This document shows, in pieces, positions 54,694-64,000 of a DNA stretch of 64,000 nt; position 1 is the first letter of the stretch, and each line of letters opens with the position of its first letter. The position numbers and the translations under genes are program-made. The notes beneath the pieces are model-generated. The model worked only from the letters and a program-made list of their open reading frames with translations. It had not been told where the DNA came from and ran no database searches. This DNA comes from Antedon mediterranea (lineage: Eukaryota; Echinodermata; Crinoidea; Comatulida; Antedonidae): the NCBI RefSeq assembly GCF_964355755.1, contig NC_092672.1, positions 27,028,501-27,092,500 of the forward strand, in the 5' to 3' direction.

Positions 54694-57137
54694 TCCCCTT
54701 AGAGATACAGAATGTTTAGAAGCATTAAAGGCGATGGATAACAATAAAACCCCTGGGACAGATGGTTTTCCTGCCAAGTTTTATAAACTATTTTGGAATG
54801 ATATAAAAGATACGCTAATTAACGCTTACCATTATTCTTTCCAATCCGGGTTTTTAAGGATCTCCCAGAAACGAGGGGTGATATCACTTATACCGAAAAA
54901 AGATAAATCTCCGCTATTATTGAAAAACTGGCGTCCCATCTCGCTTTTAAATGTGGATTATAACATTTTAGCAAAAGCCATTGCGACTCGTTTAAAATGA
55001 GTGCTCAAACGGGCTTTCTTAAAGGCAGATATATTGGAGAAAACATAAGATTAGTCTATGACGTAATAGAATATGCATATAGATATAGAAATGCACAACA
55101 AGCCAAACTTACTATTTTTTTGTAGATTTCGAAAAGGCTTTCGATAAGGTGAAATGGGACTTCCTTGATATGTCTCTTAAGAGATTTGGCTTTGGTAAAA
55201 ATATGATAAATTGGATAAAAATATTATATAAAGACATTGTTAGTTGCGTTATAAATAACGGGATAACATCAAAATTCTTCAATTTAAAACGAGGCCTGCG
55301 TCAAGGATGTCCCTTATCCCCATATCTTTTTATAATTTGTGCAGAAACACTAGGTAACATGGTACGTCAATCAGACACATTTAAAGGTATAGAGTACAAT
55401 AATGTAGACATAAGAATTAGCCAATTTGCAGATGACACTGTGTTTTTTCTCAAAGACCAAAACTCAATTAAACCGATTATAGATATACTGGATGAATTTT
55501 CTATATATTCTGGACTCAGAATTAATTATGAAAAAAGTAACATTATGAGAATAGGATCTTTAAGAGACTGCGACTATGAAACGCCATCTGAGAAAAGTAT
55601 TTCATGGACCAAAGGCCCAGTAAAATACTTGGGTGTTAATATTTCTTGTAATTTTAATGATATTTTCAGACTCAATTTTCCAGATAAAGCTAAAAATGCT
55701 GAACAAGTATTAAATATGTGGAAACAACGCTCACTTACTTTGTTTGGAAAAGCAACTATTATTAAGTCACTGTTTCTCCCGATATTCACGTATGTTTTCT
55801 CAAATTTACCAGACTCACCCGATTGTTTCCTTCAAGATATTCAAAGTAAAATATTTAAATTTATGATGGAACGGAAAACCCGATAAAGTCAAAAGAAAAG
55901 TCATGCTTAACAATTTTGACGAAGGAGGGTTAAAAATTCCCCATATTAAGAGTTACTGTACATCTCTCAAATCATGTTGGGTGAAAAGATATCTTGATGG
56001 AAATCAATCCAAGTGGAAAGTGTTTTTAAAAAGTAAGATTAAAGAGGTTGGAGGAAATATTGTTTTCGAAACCAACTTTTCTAAATCTTCAAAAATATTA
56101 AAACAATTTGAAAGGTTCCATAAAGATGTACTCTCTGCTTGTAGAGCCGTATACGATAGAGGACATCTTAAATCAATCTTTATGGAGCAACTCATGTTTT
56201 GATAAAAGAGAATTTAAGGTTGAACAAAATTGGTTGGTTAAAAATGTAAACTATGTAAAAGATGTCGTGAACAAAGAAGGGAAAATATTAGAACTAGACG
56301 AATTTAACCAAAAATATAATTTTAAACCAGACTTCTTCTTATATCACCAAATTGTAAATTCAATTCCAAAGCTCTGGAAACAGAAATTAATTGAACAAGG
56401 TGTAAACACAACTAACGAAGTTGAATCCAAATTACAGACATTCATTTCTGTGAAAACGAGAAATTGTCATTATATCTATAAACACATTATATTAAAAAAT
56501 CTTGAAGAGCCAATTGGAATTGAATCCAAATGGGAAAAGGAGTTTGACAACAAACTTGATTGGAAAAACCTTTTCTCAAATTTACACGCCTGTACAAATG
56601 ACACTAAGCTAAAAAATATAATTTATACAAATACAATGCTCTTTAAGATGTCAAAGGTCGATTCACCAATGTGTAGTTTTTGCAAGGAAAAGCAGGAAAC
56701 ACTGCTACATATGTTCTTTGAATGTGATCTGGTAAAGAAAATTTGGGAAAATGTAAAACAATATATGTATCGAAATATCAACAATAACTTAATTATCACC
56801 AAAGAAAGTATATGTTTTGGTTTTGGAAAAACACACAGTGATGCAAACATTTTAATTTTAATTACAAAGTGGTACATATTTAGTTGCAAAATCAAAAAAC
56901 AATTACTTAATTATAATCATTTATTTCACATTTACCAAAAATACAAGGCAACCATATTATTAACAAAATGATTTTTATAAAGTGTATTTTTGCGATACAT
57001 TATTTTTTTTTTCTTTAATTTCATTACTCTCTTATTTTTGAGAGAGTATTATATCGTTTTAATAGTTACGTTGCCTTTATATATTAATTTGGTATTATGT
57101 ATGTGTTGAAATGAAATAAAAAAAAAAAAAAAAGTAT
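54694..57137 (+). mobile_element. 5'-truncated Tx1/L1-like LINE
   Basis: Flanked by a perfect 10-bp target-site duplication TAAATTATTA (54684-54693 and 57138-57147) and preceded on the right by a run of about 18 A. Coding pieces: NNKTPGTDGFPAKFYKLFW, NWRPISLLNVDYNILAKAIA, GFLKGRYIGENIRLVYD, VDFEKAFDKVKWDF, LRQGCPLSPYLFI, ISQFADDTVFFLKD, VKYLGVNISC, then LNNFDEGGLKIPHIKSY and the knuckle CSFCKEKQETLLHMFFEC. Frameshifts occur near 55000, 55130, 55870 and 56130. There is no endonuclease. Confidence 0.85.
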
Positions 57138-57584
57138 AAATTATTAAATTAGCCGTACCCGGCGTAATTCCGCACACTACATTCTAATACGACATGCATG
57201 ATTAAAAATCGAAATCGCTTGATTGGGGAGTGGACGATTTAATATGAAATAGATTTGATAACATCTTGAAAGATTTGTTAGATAAACCGATTATGGGATG
57301 GGATGTCAAATAAAAGCATTGTATCAAAAGTAAAGCTTTAAAACTAGAATAATGCTGAACGCTATAATCAGGGAGAGTTAAATTAACTCTTCCCTGCTAT
57401 AATGAACTAAACTGAGCATAATATAATAAGGATAGCCCAAGTTAAACAAGAAATATTTCTTACAAAAAACGGTTTTAATTAGTGTTCTTTCTTCCTTGAA
57501 TTGTCATTTTGTGCCAAAAGTGCAGGAAGTTGACGCTCTAGCTCACGACTATTTAGAAGCTAACATTCAGACCACTAATCATTG

Positions 57585-57930
57585 TTATCAATACATTTAT
57601 ATAAACATATATTAAATATATCAGAATAGTATTTTTTAAAGAACATCGTCTTCAACATTATGATGCTGTACTCGAGCTGTTCAACCGGTTTTCAGCCATC
57701 AAAAACAATTATCGTAGGAGATAGGAAAATGCGAAGCATCCTCGTATTGTTGTGTTTTAATTGTCAATAACTAATTATCGAACTCAATTTAATTAGTAAA
57801 CAGGGTTACATCAGGTGGTTAAAATCAGTACCGGAAGTTCGAACCAACTGTATATACCATCGAGTAAACATTCTAGAAATAACGCGCGATTTACCGAATT
57901 TTGCCGTTACGTAAATTTATATATAGATTA
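57585..57930. mobile_element. Solo copy of the gene B intron-2 repeat
   Basis: Matches about 20275-20984: CTTCAACATTATGATGCTGT, CTGTTCAACCGGTTTTCAGC, then TTAGTAAACAGGGTTACATC and the same TTTATATATAGAT end. It has one 278-bp-type unit with an internal deletion. DNA at 57150-57580 shows nothing else. Confidence 0.65.
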
Positions 57931-58063
57931 TAAGTTTCCTAATTAGAATATGAAAGTAGTGAATTAGACAAATGCGAATGACACTGTAAAGAGACTACTG
58001 TTGGGGCAGCCTGCCAACGATAGTTTGCAGACATTAAAGCATTATTTACCAGTAGTTTCAAAA

Positions 58064-58390
58064 GTTAAAAATATATTGTCCTCCTAAAAAAATTGTTTCA
58101 AATATGCCATTTTAATTCCACGTAATAGTTATTCACTTTGAGCAAAAACTGAATCGAAAAAAAAATTATTCACCTGAAAAAAAATGTAATTTAAAGCATA
58201 AAATGCTTAAATTGTTTGTCAGACAATAGTTTTTGGTTAAAATTAACCGTTTCTTTTGTCTTTTTATAAGTGAAATAATTATTTTTTTTAAAGAAGTGAA
58301 TAACTTTATTAAAAAACTACAGAATGGCCTATTTAAAGTCTGACTTTTTAAATCTTCTTTTCATGTTTTGGGGGACAATTTTGTTATCTA
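58064..58390 (-). mobile_element. Decayed MITE, same family as 3605-3972
   Basis: Opposite orientation to the first copy. TATTGTCCTCC on the left and GGGGGACAAT on the right are the eroded ends. An internal ACCTGAAAAAAAATGTAATT matches the reverse complement of the first copy. DNA at 58400-59570 shows no gene. Confidence 0.55.
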
Positions 58391-59573
58391 CATATTTTTA
58401 TAATTGGTAATCAATGTATGATAAAGAAATTAAATATAATAAATTTATAAATGTATATGTGCTTATAATAGCAAATATATAAATTAGTTAATACATTCAA
58501 ACCTGATGTTTCTTAAAAAAATATTATCTCATCTAAAAGAGACAGCCGTGGCCAAGCTACAATGGCACTACTTCTCTAGGTCACCCCTATCATCAGAGGC
58601 AGAAATATAAATATATGTTCTAACACTACAGTTAACAATCATTCAGGGCACAACCCAAGAAGGAGACACTTTGTTGGGTCCAGAAAGTGGGTTCTATTGT
58701 AATAAAATACCGTCTATGTACTTATGTATTTGAACTAGAAATAAACCATGCTTGGTCAGTTTTGAGAACAAATATTTTAATTTATATTTTTTGCTAAAAA
58801 TATTACACAGCATTCATATTCTATTGGAAAGATAATCTCAACGTCGTGATGAGGTAATTTCCTGATTTATCGTAATCAAAACGGTACTGGGTATGGTCTA
58901 CTAGCTTTTCTGCTCCCAACCAGTACATCCATTCATAGAAACCTTGATGAAGTAAGCCTATCTGATGGTAACCATAGAACGGTCCCGAGTAACGACTAGT
59001 CGATAGAAGATTGAAAACATTGTTAGAGATAGAGTATACGATGTTTGATTATGTGTAGATTTGTGATTTGTTCTTTTATTCTAATGATGTTCTGCATAAG
59101 GAAATGGAGATAGTAGTTGGGTAAAATGATTTTTTTATATCAATTAATTAAATTATCGTAGATTGTATATTATGCGATAAATATTGTTTAATAAAGTTTT
59201 GATATATTATTATTATTATTACATCAATATAATTTGTAATCAAATACATATAGTATTTATTGATTATGAACACTAATAGGCTTGTGATATGAAATGGCGG
59301 CCATTTTGGACGTCAGCTTGGATTTGAGGATGACCACAGTAAATTTGCAACGATAGAATCAGAGAGTTTATTGTGCAGAGAGGTGGCAATGCAACACTTC
59401 TAAACAAGCTCTTGAAACTCTGCTTAATGAAACATGCTATGAGTTTTTAGTACTATTCATAACAATAGAAGTCCAGTCAATCTATGACAAAAAAGGGCGT
59501 AACCCAAAACAAATTGCAATAGTTTCCAAACCTTTTTTATTTGATTCTATAAGCATCTGGGAAGATCATTGAG

Positions 59574-59838
59574 TGGAGCTGTGGCTTGGTGGTTATGATG
59601 CTTGGCTACCAATCTAAGGGTCCTGGGTTCAAGTCCTGTCATATGTCAGGGTTTTTTTCTCATGACAATTTACAACTCCACTCCCAAAGACTTAATAATA
59701 AGTCTTTGTTTATGTAGAGCATCTTGTGTATATGTTTGTCTTGTGAAATTATTAAATAGTTTATCCATCCTGTAATTGGCGGGTTACTCGCTGTTGGATG
59801 AGTATGAAATAAAATAAAATAAAAAAATAAAATAAAAT
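59574..59838 (+). mobile_element. SINE family 2 with LINE-like tail
   Basis: A tRNA-like head (59574-59645, with GTGGCTTGGTGGTTATGATG as A-box region and GGTTCAAGTCC as B box) is followed by a body (ACTTAATAATAAGTCTTTG and on) and a tail TTGGCGGGTTACTCGCTGTTGG ending in (AAAAT)n. The tail resembles the 3' end of the LINE at 13690-15410. Confidence 0.7.
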
Positions 59839-59924
59839 CTACCAAAATCGGTTCAGTGGAACATACTTTTTAAGGGGTTTTAAGGTCATAGGGGTCAAAT
59901 TACACATTTTTCTATTTTGAAAAC

Positions 59925-60470
59925 TACTAGGCGTAGCATGTTAATTTTGGTGTCAAACTATTCAGAAGACCCATATTTATATGTACTCTAATGAAACCTT
60001 TTTACCAAAAATTACAGGAAAGCATGTTTTTGACCTTTGACCTATTTTATTGTATATATTCGTATATTCGTATCTTAGTAACCAGTGGGCGTAGATGAGC
60101 GTTATTTGCGTCAAACTACTCATAAGGTCAATGTTTATATTAGTTCTAATGGAAAAGATTCGTGTAAAATGACCGGAAGTCATTATTTTGACCTTTGACA
60201 CATATTCATTATTTTAGATTTCTCAGTAACTACATTTTTTATATCTCAGTAACCACTAAGCACAACTTCGTCAATTTTGTGTCAAAAGATTCAGAAGACT
60301 CATATTTATATTCACTATAGGCCTAATGAAAAAGTTTTTTAAAAAATGGATAGAAACTATGTTTTTGACCTTTGACCTATTATACCAGTATATTTGTTTA
60401 TATTTACTCTAATGAAAACAAATGCAAATGTACAATATAACCGAAAATCATTATTTTGACCGTTAACATT
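59925..60470. repeat. Three repeats of about 160 bp, GACCTTTGACC family
   Basis: Units near 59925, 60082 and 60252 share a GTAACCA(C/G)T start, GTCAAACTATTCAGAAG-like and TTTATATT segments, TCTAATGAAA, and a TTTTGACCTTTGACC end. Same family as 4840-5530. Confidence 0.7.
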
Positions 60471-60537
60471 TTCTAGTCGTGTCATGAATAAATCTCGGGT
60501 CTCGAGTATAACATTTTAAATTTGACCAAATAATAAG

Positions 60538-60899
60538 TGCGGCGATCTGACAGACGTTGGGCTGGAATATCAACTGAACTTGCCATAGAACAGTGTCTTA
60601 TGCGTAGCATAAAAACAAGAGGAGGTCTAACAAGAGGGCGAGGATTAACAGAAATTCAACGACTTGTCTGGGTCCTTTCAACTCCAGTCTGCGCCAAGAT
60701 CAATCATTCAATGCAAGAGTTCACTAACGTGTTGTATACTACCAGTGAACAACATAAAGAAACAACATATGCCAGAAAGATGAAGGACCTCAGTGATGTA
60801 CAAGACATATCAAGGTATCTGACACAGCGAAATCCATTCAATACAGACAGTACAAAATCACTGACAAACATTGCAACTGGAGTGACGGCACATATCAAT
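60538..60899 (+). CDS. Exon or fragment of a conserved uncharacterised gene family
   Basis: About 120 open codons with no AT-rich bias: RRSDRRWAGISTELAIEQCL, MRSIKTRGGLTRGRGLTE, then SEQHKETTYARKMKDLSDVQ and LTNIATGVTAHIN. This closely resembles, from memory, a widespread uncharacterised invertebrate family with consensus RRSDRFW.GLS..L.IEQ.LMRS.K..GGLTRGRG. Possible exon limits are AATAAG|TGCGGCG on the left and AAT|GTACAG on the right. On the right it runs at once into a repeated GGCCGTAGCCAGG element, so it may be a truncated relic. No other exon was seen. Function unknown. Confidence 0.55.
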
Positions 60900-60903
60900 G
60901 TAC

Positions 60904-61230
60904 AGGGCCGTAGCCAGGATTTGTCAAGGGGGGGTTCGGACACTAAGTATTTGGGTCAACCCCCCCCCCTCCCCCTGGGGTGGGGCCTGAGGCGAAGCGA
61001 ATTTTGTTAAATGACACCCCTAGATGGCCGGAAAAGACACTCTCATGCAGCATGCTACCAATGAGCAAAACGATCGTACTTGGACTCGTGGACTATTTAA
61101 ACGATAACATTTATTGCCGTATGTTAGATGCGCGTGCTCTGTGCGGAGCCGCCGATTGTTTGATCATTTACTCGATATTTTGTTTTGCGTTCAAGTTCAA
61201 TGCGAACGTACGTCTAGGAGAAGCCCCGAA
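60904..61230. repeat. GGCCGTAGCCAGG repeat, first copy
   Basis: Begins GGCCGTAGCCAGG, passes through G-runs and a C-run, then ACACTAAGTATTTG and AAATGACACCCCTAGATGGCC. A related direct copy is at about 62700-62880, outside the other end of the foldback structure. Confidence 0.6.
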
Positions 61231-61267
61231 AAAAGCACACTGGGTGAAGGCAAATGCAATTCTTATT

Positions 61268-62694
61268 ATAGCTCTATCTGAATATTTATTTACAGCAATT
61301 TGTTGAGGAAATTAATTATGCCAATGTAAATAGGTGATATTGATACATTTGAGTACGTATCGGCTGGTGGTCTAGAAAAAAAATAATCGGATGCCATAAT
61401 GTGAACTACAGTACATGATACCATAGATATTATAGTGTAAAATATTAATATTCACTATAATCCTCTATGATACATTACACTTCATAGCCACACATAAATA
61501 CTGATGTATGTCGGAAGGCTATATACTTTATGCATGCTGTCTGACTGCCAGTGATCTAAACAATTGGTACGCAGTTGTCTGGCGGTGTCCTTTGTACGAA
61601 TCGTTCGTGCCCCAGCTCGCTGTGAGACGCGTCAATATCATGTTACATGCAGGGACCAAACATTTATTTTTCAGGTTAAAATCGGCAATTCATTTGCAAA
61701 TCTTAGAAATTTACAGACACGTATCGCTCGAAGTACGCTCATACAGGGAAGAAGGTACTGTATGAGTTATTTCGAACGAGTTTACGAATTTTTCAATTTA
61801 CGAACAACTTTTTGTACTGTGGGGCACGTATTTGGACGATTTTCGGAGATGAGGGTGAGGTATTGGGCATGTCGGGGATGGGGGTTTGCAGTCGGTTAAG
61901 GGGGGTTCGCTGTAAAGGGGGGGGGGGGGGGGTTCGCCCGAACCATAAAAACACCCCCTGGCTACGGGCCTGATGTAGACTGTGACAATGCCAAGCATGT
62001 AGCAGGCCCGTAGCCAGGGGGGTTTTTATGGTTCGGGCGAACCCCCCTTTACAGCGACACCCCCCCCCCACCCTCTTAACCGACTGCGAACTCCTATCCC
62101 CGACATCCACAATACCTCACCACAACCTCATCTCTGAAAATCCTCCAAATACGTGCCCCACAATACAAAAGGTTGTTTGTAAATTGAAAAATTTGTAAAC
62201 TTGTTCGTGAATACCTTATTGTTAAACAAATGAATTGGTTGCCGATTTTTACCTGAAAAATAATACGAATTTTTGGTCCCAGGATGTAACATGATATTGA
62301 CGCGAGCTTGGGCACGAACGAATCGTACAAAGAACACCGCTAGACAACCGCGTACCTATTGTTTCGATCACTGGCAGTCAGCATGCATAAAGTATATAGC
62401 CTTCCGACGTACATCAAAAAATGGAACGCTGCGGTTACCTACAATATTTATGTGTGGCTATGAAGTATAGTGTATCATCATCATCATAGAGGATTATAGT
62501 GAATTTAATATATTACACTATAATATCTATGGTATCATGTACTGTAGTTTACATTAGGCCTATGGCATTCGATTATTTTTTTCTAGACCATCAGCCGATA
62601 CGTAGGCCTACTCAACTGTATCAATACCACCTATTTACATTGATATATTTAGTTTCCTCAACAAATTGCTGTAAATAAATATAGATAGAGCTAT
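61268..62694. mobile_element. Large foldback element, two arms of about 700 bp
   Basis: The left arm (61268 to about 61975) starts ATAGCTCTATCT; the right arm (about 62003 to 62694) ends as its reverse complement AGATAGAGCTAT. Matching pairs run inward throughout, for example TTTATGCATGCTG with CAGCATGCATAAA, down to the inner GGGCCTG/CAGGCCC ends around a loop of about 30 bp. G-runs and C-runs lie near the centre. Open frames in the arms are not protein-like. It is probably a foldback transposon or an inverted duplication. Confidence 0.8.
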
Positions 62695-62699
62695 CAGGG

Positions 62700-62880
62700 G
62701 CGGTCGCAGGACTATTTTAAGAGGGTTGCCCAAAGACTCCAGGGCTGTAGACACTGAGTATTTGAGCAAGCAAATTGTTAAATGACACCCCTAGATGGCC
62801 GCAAATAGTACTCTCGCACGTAAATTTATGATAATTTTTTTTTCGTTCAATGCAAACGTCGCGGGGAAGTCTCCGATTAA
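62700..62880. repeat. GGCCGTAGCCAGG repeat, second copy
   Basis: GTAGACACTGAGTATTTG and AAATGACACCCCTAGATGGCC, and a later GTTCAATGCAAACGTCG segment, match 60940-61220 in the same orientation. The two copies bracket the foldback arms. DNA from 62900 to 64000 shows no gene. Confidence 0.55.
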
Positions 62881-64000
62881 GGTACTTTTGGTACGGTAAT
62901 ACATTCTAATAACTGTACTCAATTAATGTAAATTAATTATCAATTAATAATTTTAAAAAGTTGTACAAAAAATATGAAGCAGTTGCTATAAATATATTGA
63001 GCAAAAGGTTAAATTGTATAATTTGGAATTTTAATTCATTTAAAAATGCTAAATAAAGTCAGATGTTAAAACCACATTTTCCAAAAATTCATTTTCATTT
63101 ATCCACTATAAACTTTACAAAAGTGTTGTTTTAAACCACACTCCAAATAAAACAAAGAAAATAATGATAGGAAATTTGCAGAAAGAAGCAAACTTTGCTC
63201 TGTTACCGGTATAACACGGTTCAAATTTTGGAACGTCTATAAAATAACTACGGAAATTCGGCCTATTTACGACGAACGTACGGAAATGAAGATAAATAGG
63301 GTACTACACGCATCGGAAATACAACACTATACGCACAATTATGATTTGGCCTAAAAATTGGCCTTAGATTATGGAAAACCCCCGGCAAAACGCAATAATT
63401 ATGGACAAATCGATTATTAGCCTTGGCAATATGCCTAATATTTAAAAAGAATGAATATAGGCTATATTTCGTTTGTCGATGAATTTTTTAAATCATGTGT
63501 GAATGATTGATCCATTAGAGGTAATCTGTGATGGTTCTAGTAACACTGCTATGCGTGCGTAATTTGTGAATAACGTAGTAGTATGCTACATACACGAGCC
63601 TAGATAGGGAGGATCTGTACTGTCGTTCATTGCGAGAGGAGGGGGAAGTCCGGTAATGTGTCATGAAAAATGTAACAAGCCAGAGATGAAATAAAATTAC
63701 TAACATTTAGCTGATTGTCGTTGTTTTAGTCGTCGTCAGAAGTTTATCGACCGACATCTATTTCTCATGTGTAGTAGAGCGTTTCTTTGATTGAATAATT
63801 TTTTTTGTATTATAACACAAGTTCATTTTGGATTTTCAGTAAATTACCAATTGTTTATTCAAAGTCAAACTGTAACTAATCCCTCACTATTCAATCAAAA
63901 TGTTATTATACTACTATATTGTTGAAAAATGGATTGCGTGACTTGAAAATAGATTGATAGTAAAATGTAATAAAGACACGTTCTTGTCTGGTTATTAGGT

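Noticed and set aside
60704-60943. Minus-strand 79-aa frame
   Set aside because: Antisense of the conserved exon at 60538-60899.
61508-62337. Several frames of 60-110 aa on both strands
   Set aside because: They lie in the inverted-repeat arms and mirror each other; there is no protein-like conservation.

Overview
The window looks like nuclear DNA of a marine invertebrate animal. It is AT-rich, its genes have short exons joined by GT-AG introns, and it is crowded with LINEs, tRNA-derived SINEs, a Penelope-like element, foldback and terminal-inverted-repeat elements and long AT microsatellites. The secreted F5/8C (discoidin) lectin genes, CR1-like LINEs with a 2A-like peptide and many AGGCCTA motifs would fit an echinoderm or similar marine deuterostome. 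The species cannot be fixed from sequence alone.

The main content is a tandem cluster of secreted discoidin-domain genes, all on the + strand. Gene A (945-4414) and gene B (18389-21649) each encode a signal peptide plus one F5/8C domain. Two later copies, CD (32191-40969) and EF (46157-53811), are read here as two-domain genes. In each, the first set of domain exons exits in phase 1 with no stop, and a second set enters in phase 1 with no signal exon or TATA box of its own. Each domain is built from an exon with phase 1 entry and phase 0 exit and an exon with phase 0 entry and phase 1 exit, so the pair is a symmetric 1-1 module. In CD and EF the stop codon is assembled across the last splice junction (TG|A). 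A TATA box lies 72-86 bp before each of the four initiator ATGs.

Layout. 1-4.6 kb: promoter and gene A, with a foldback element, a SINE fragment and a MITE in or beside its introns. 4.8-8.4 kb: a repeat family, a possible two-exon minus-strand gene end and a decayed zinc-finger-like remnant. 8.7-11.2 kb: a four-copy satellite of about 630 bp. 12-17.6 kb: two copies of an orphan 5' flank, separated by a LINE inserted into an older, oppositely oriented LINE. 18.3-23.1 kb: gene B. 23.1-30.1 kb: a LINE broken by a nest of other elements, including a Penelope-like fragment. 30.1-54.6 kb: two tandem units of about 11 kb carrying CD and EF, with a copy of the same LINE between them. 54.7-57.1 kb: a Tx1/L1-like LINE with a 10-bp target-site duplication. 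57.2-64 kb: repeats, a SINE whose tail matches the 13.7-kb LINE, an exon of a conserved uncharacterised gene family, and a foldback structure of about 1.4 kb.

Most remaining open frames are shadows in AT-rich DNA. All identifications are by eye; nothing was searched or aligned by software.
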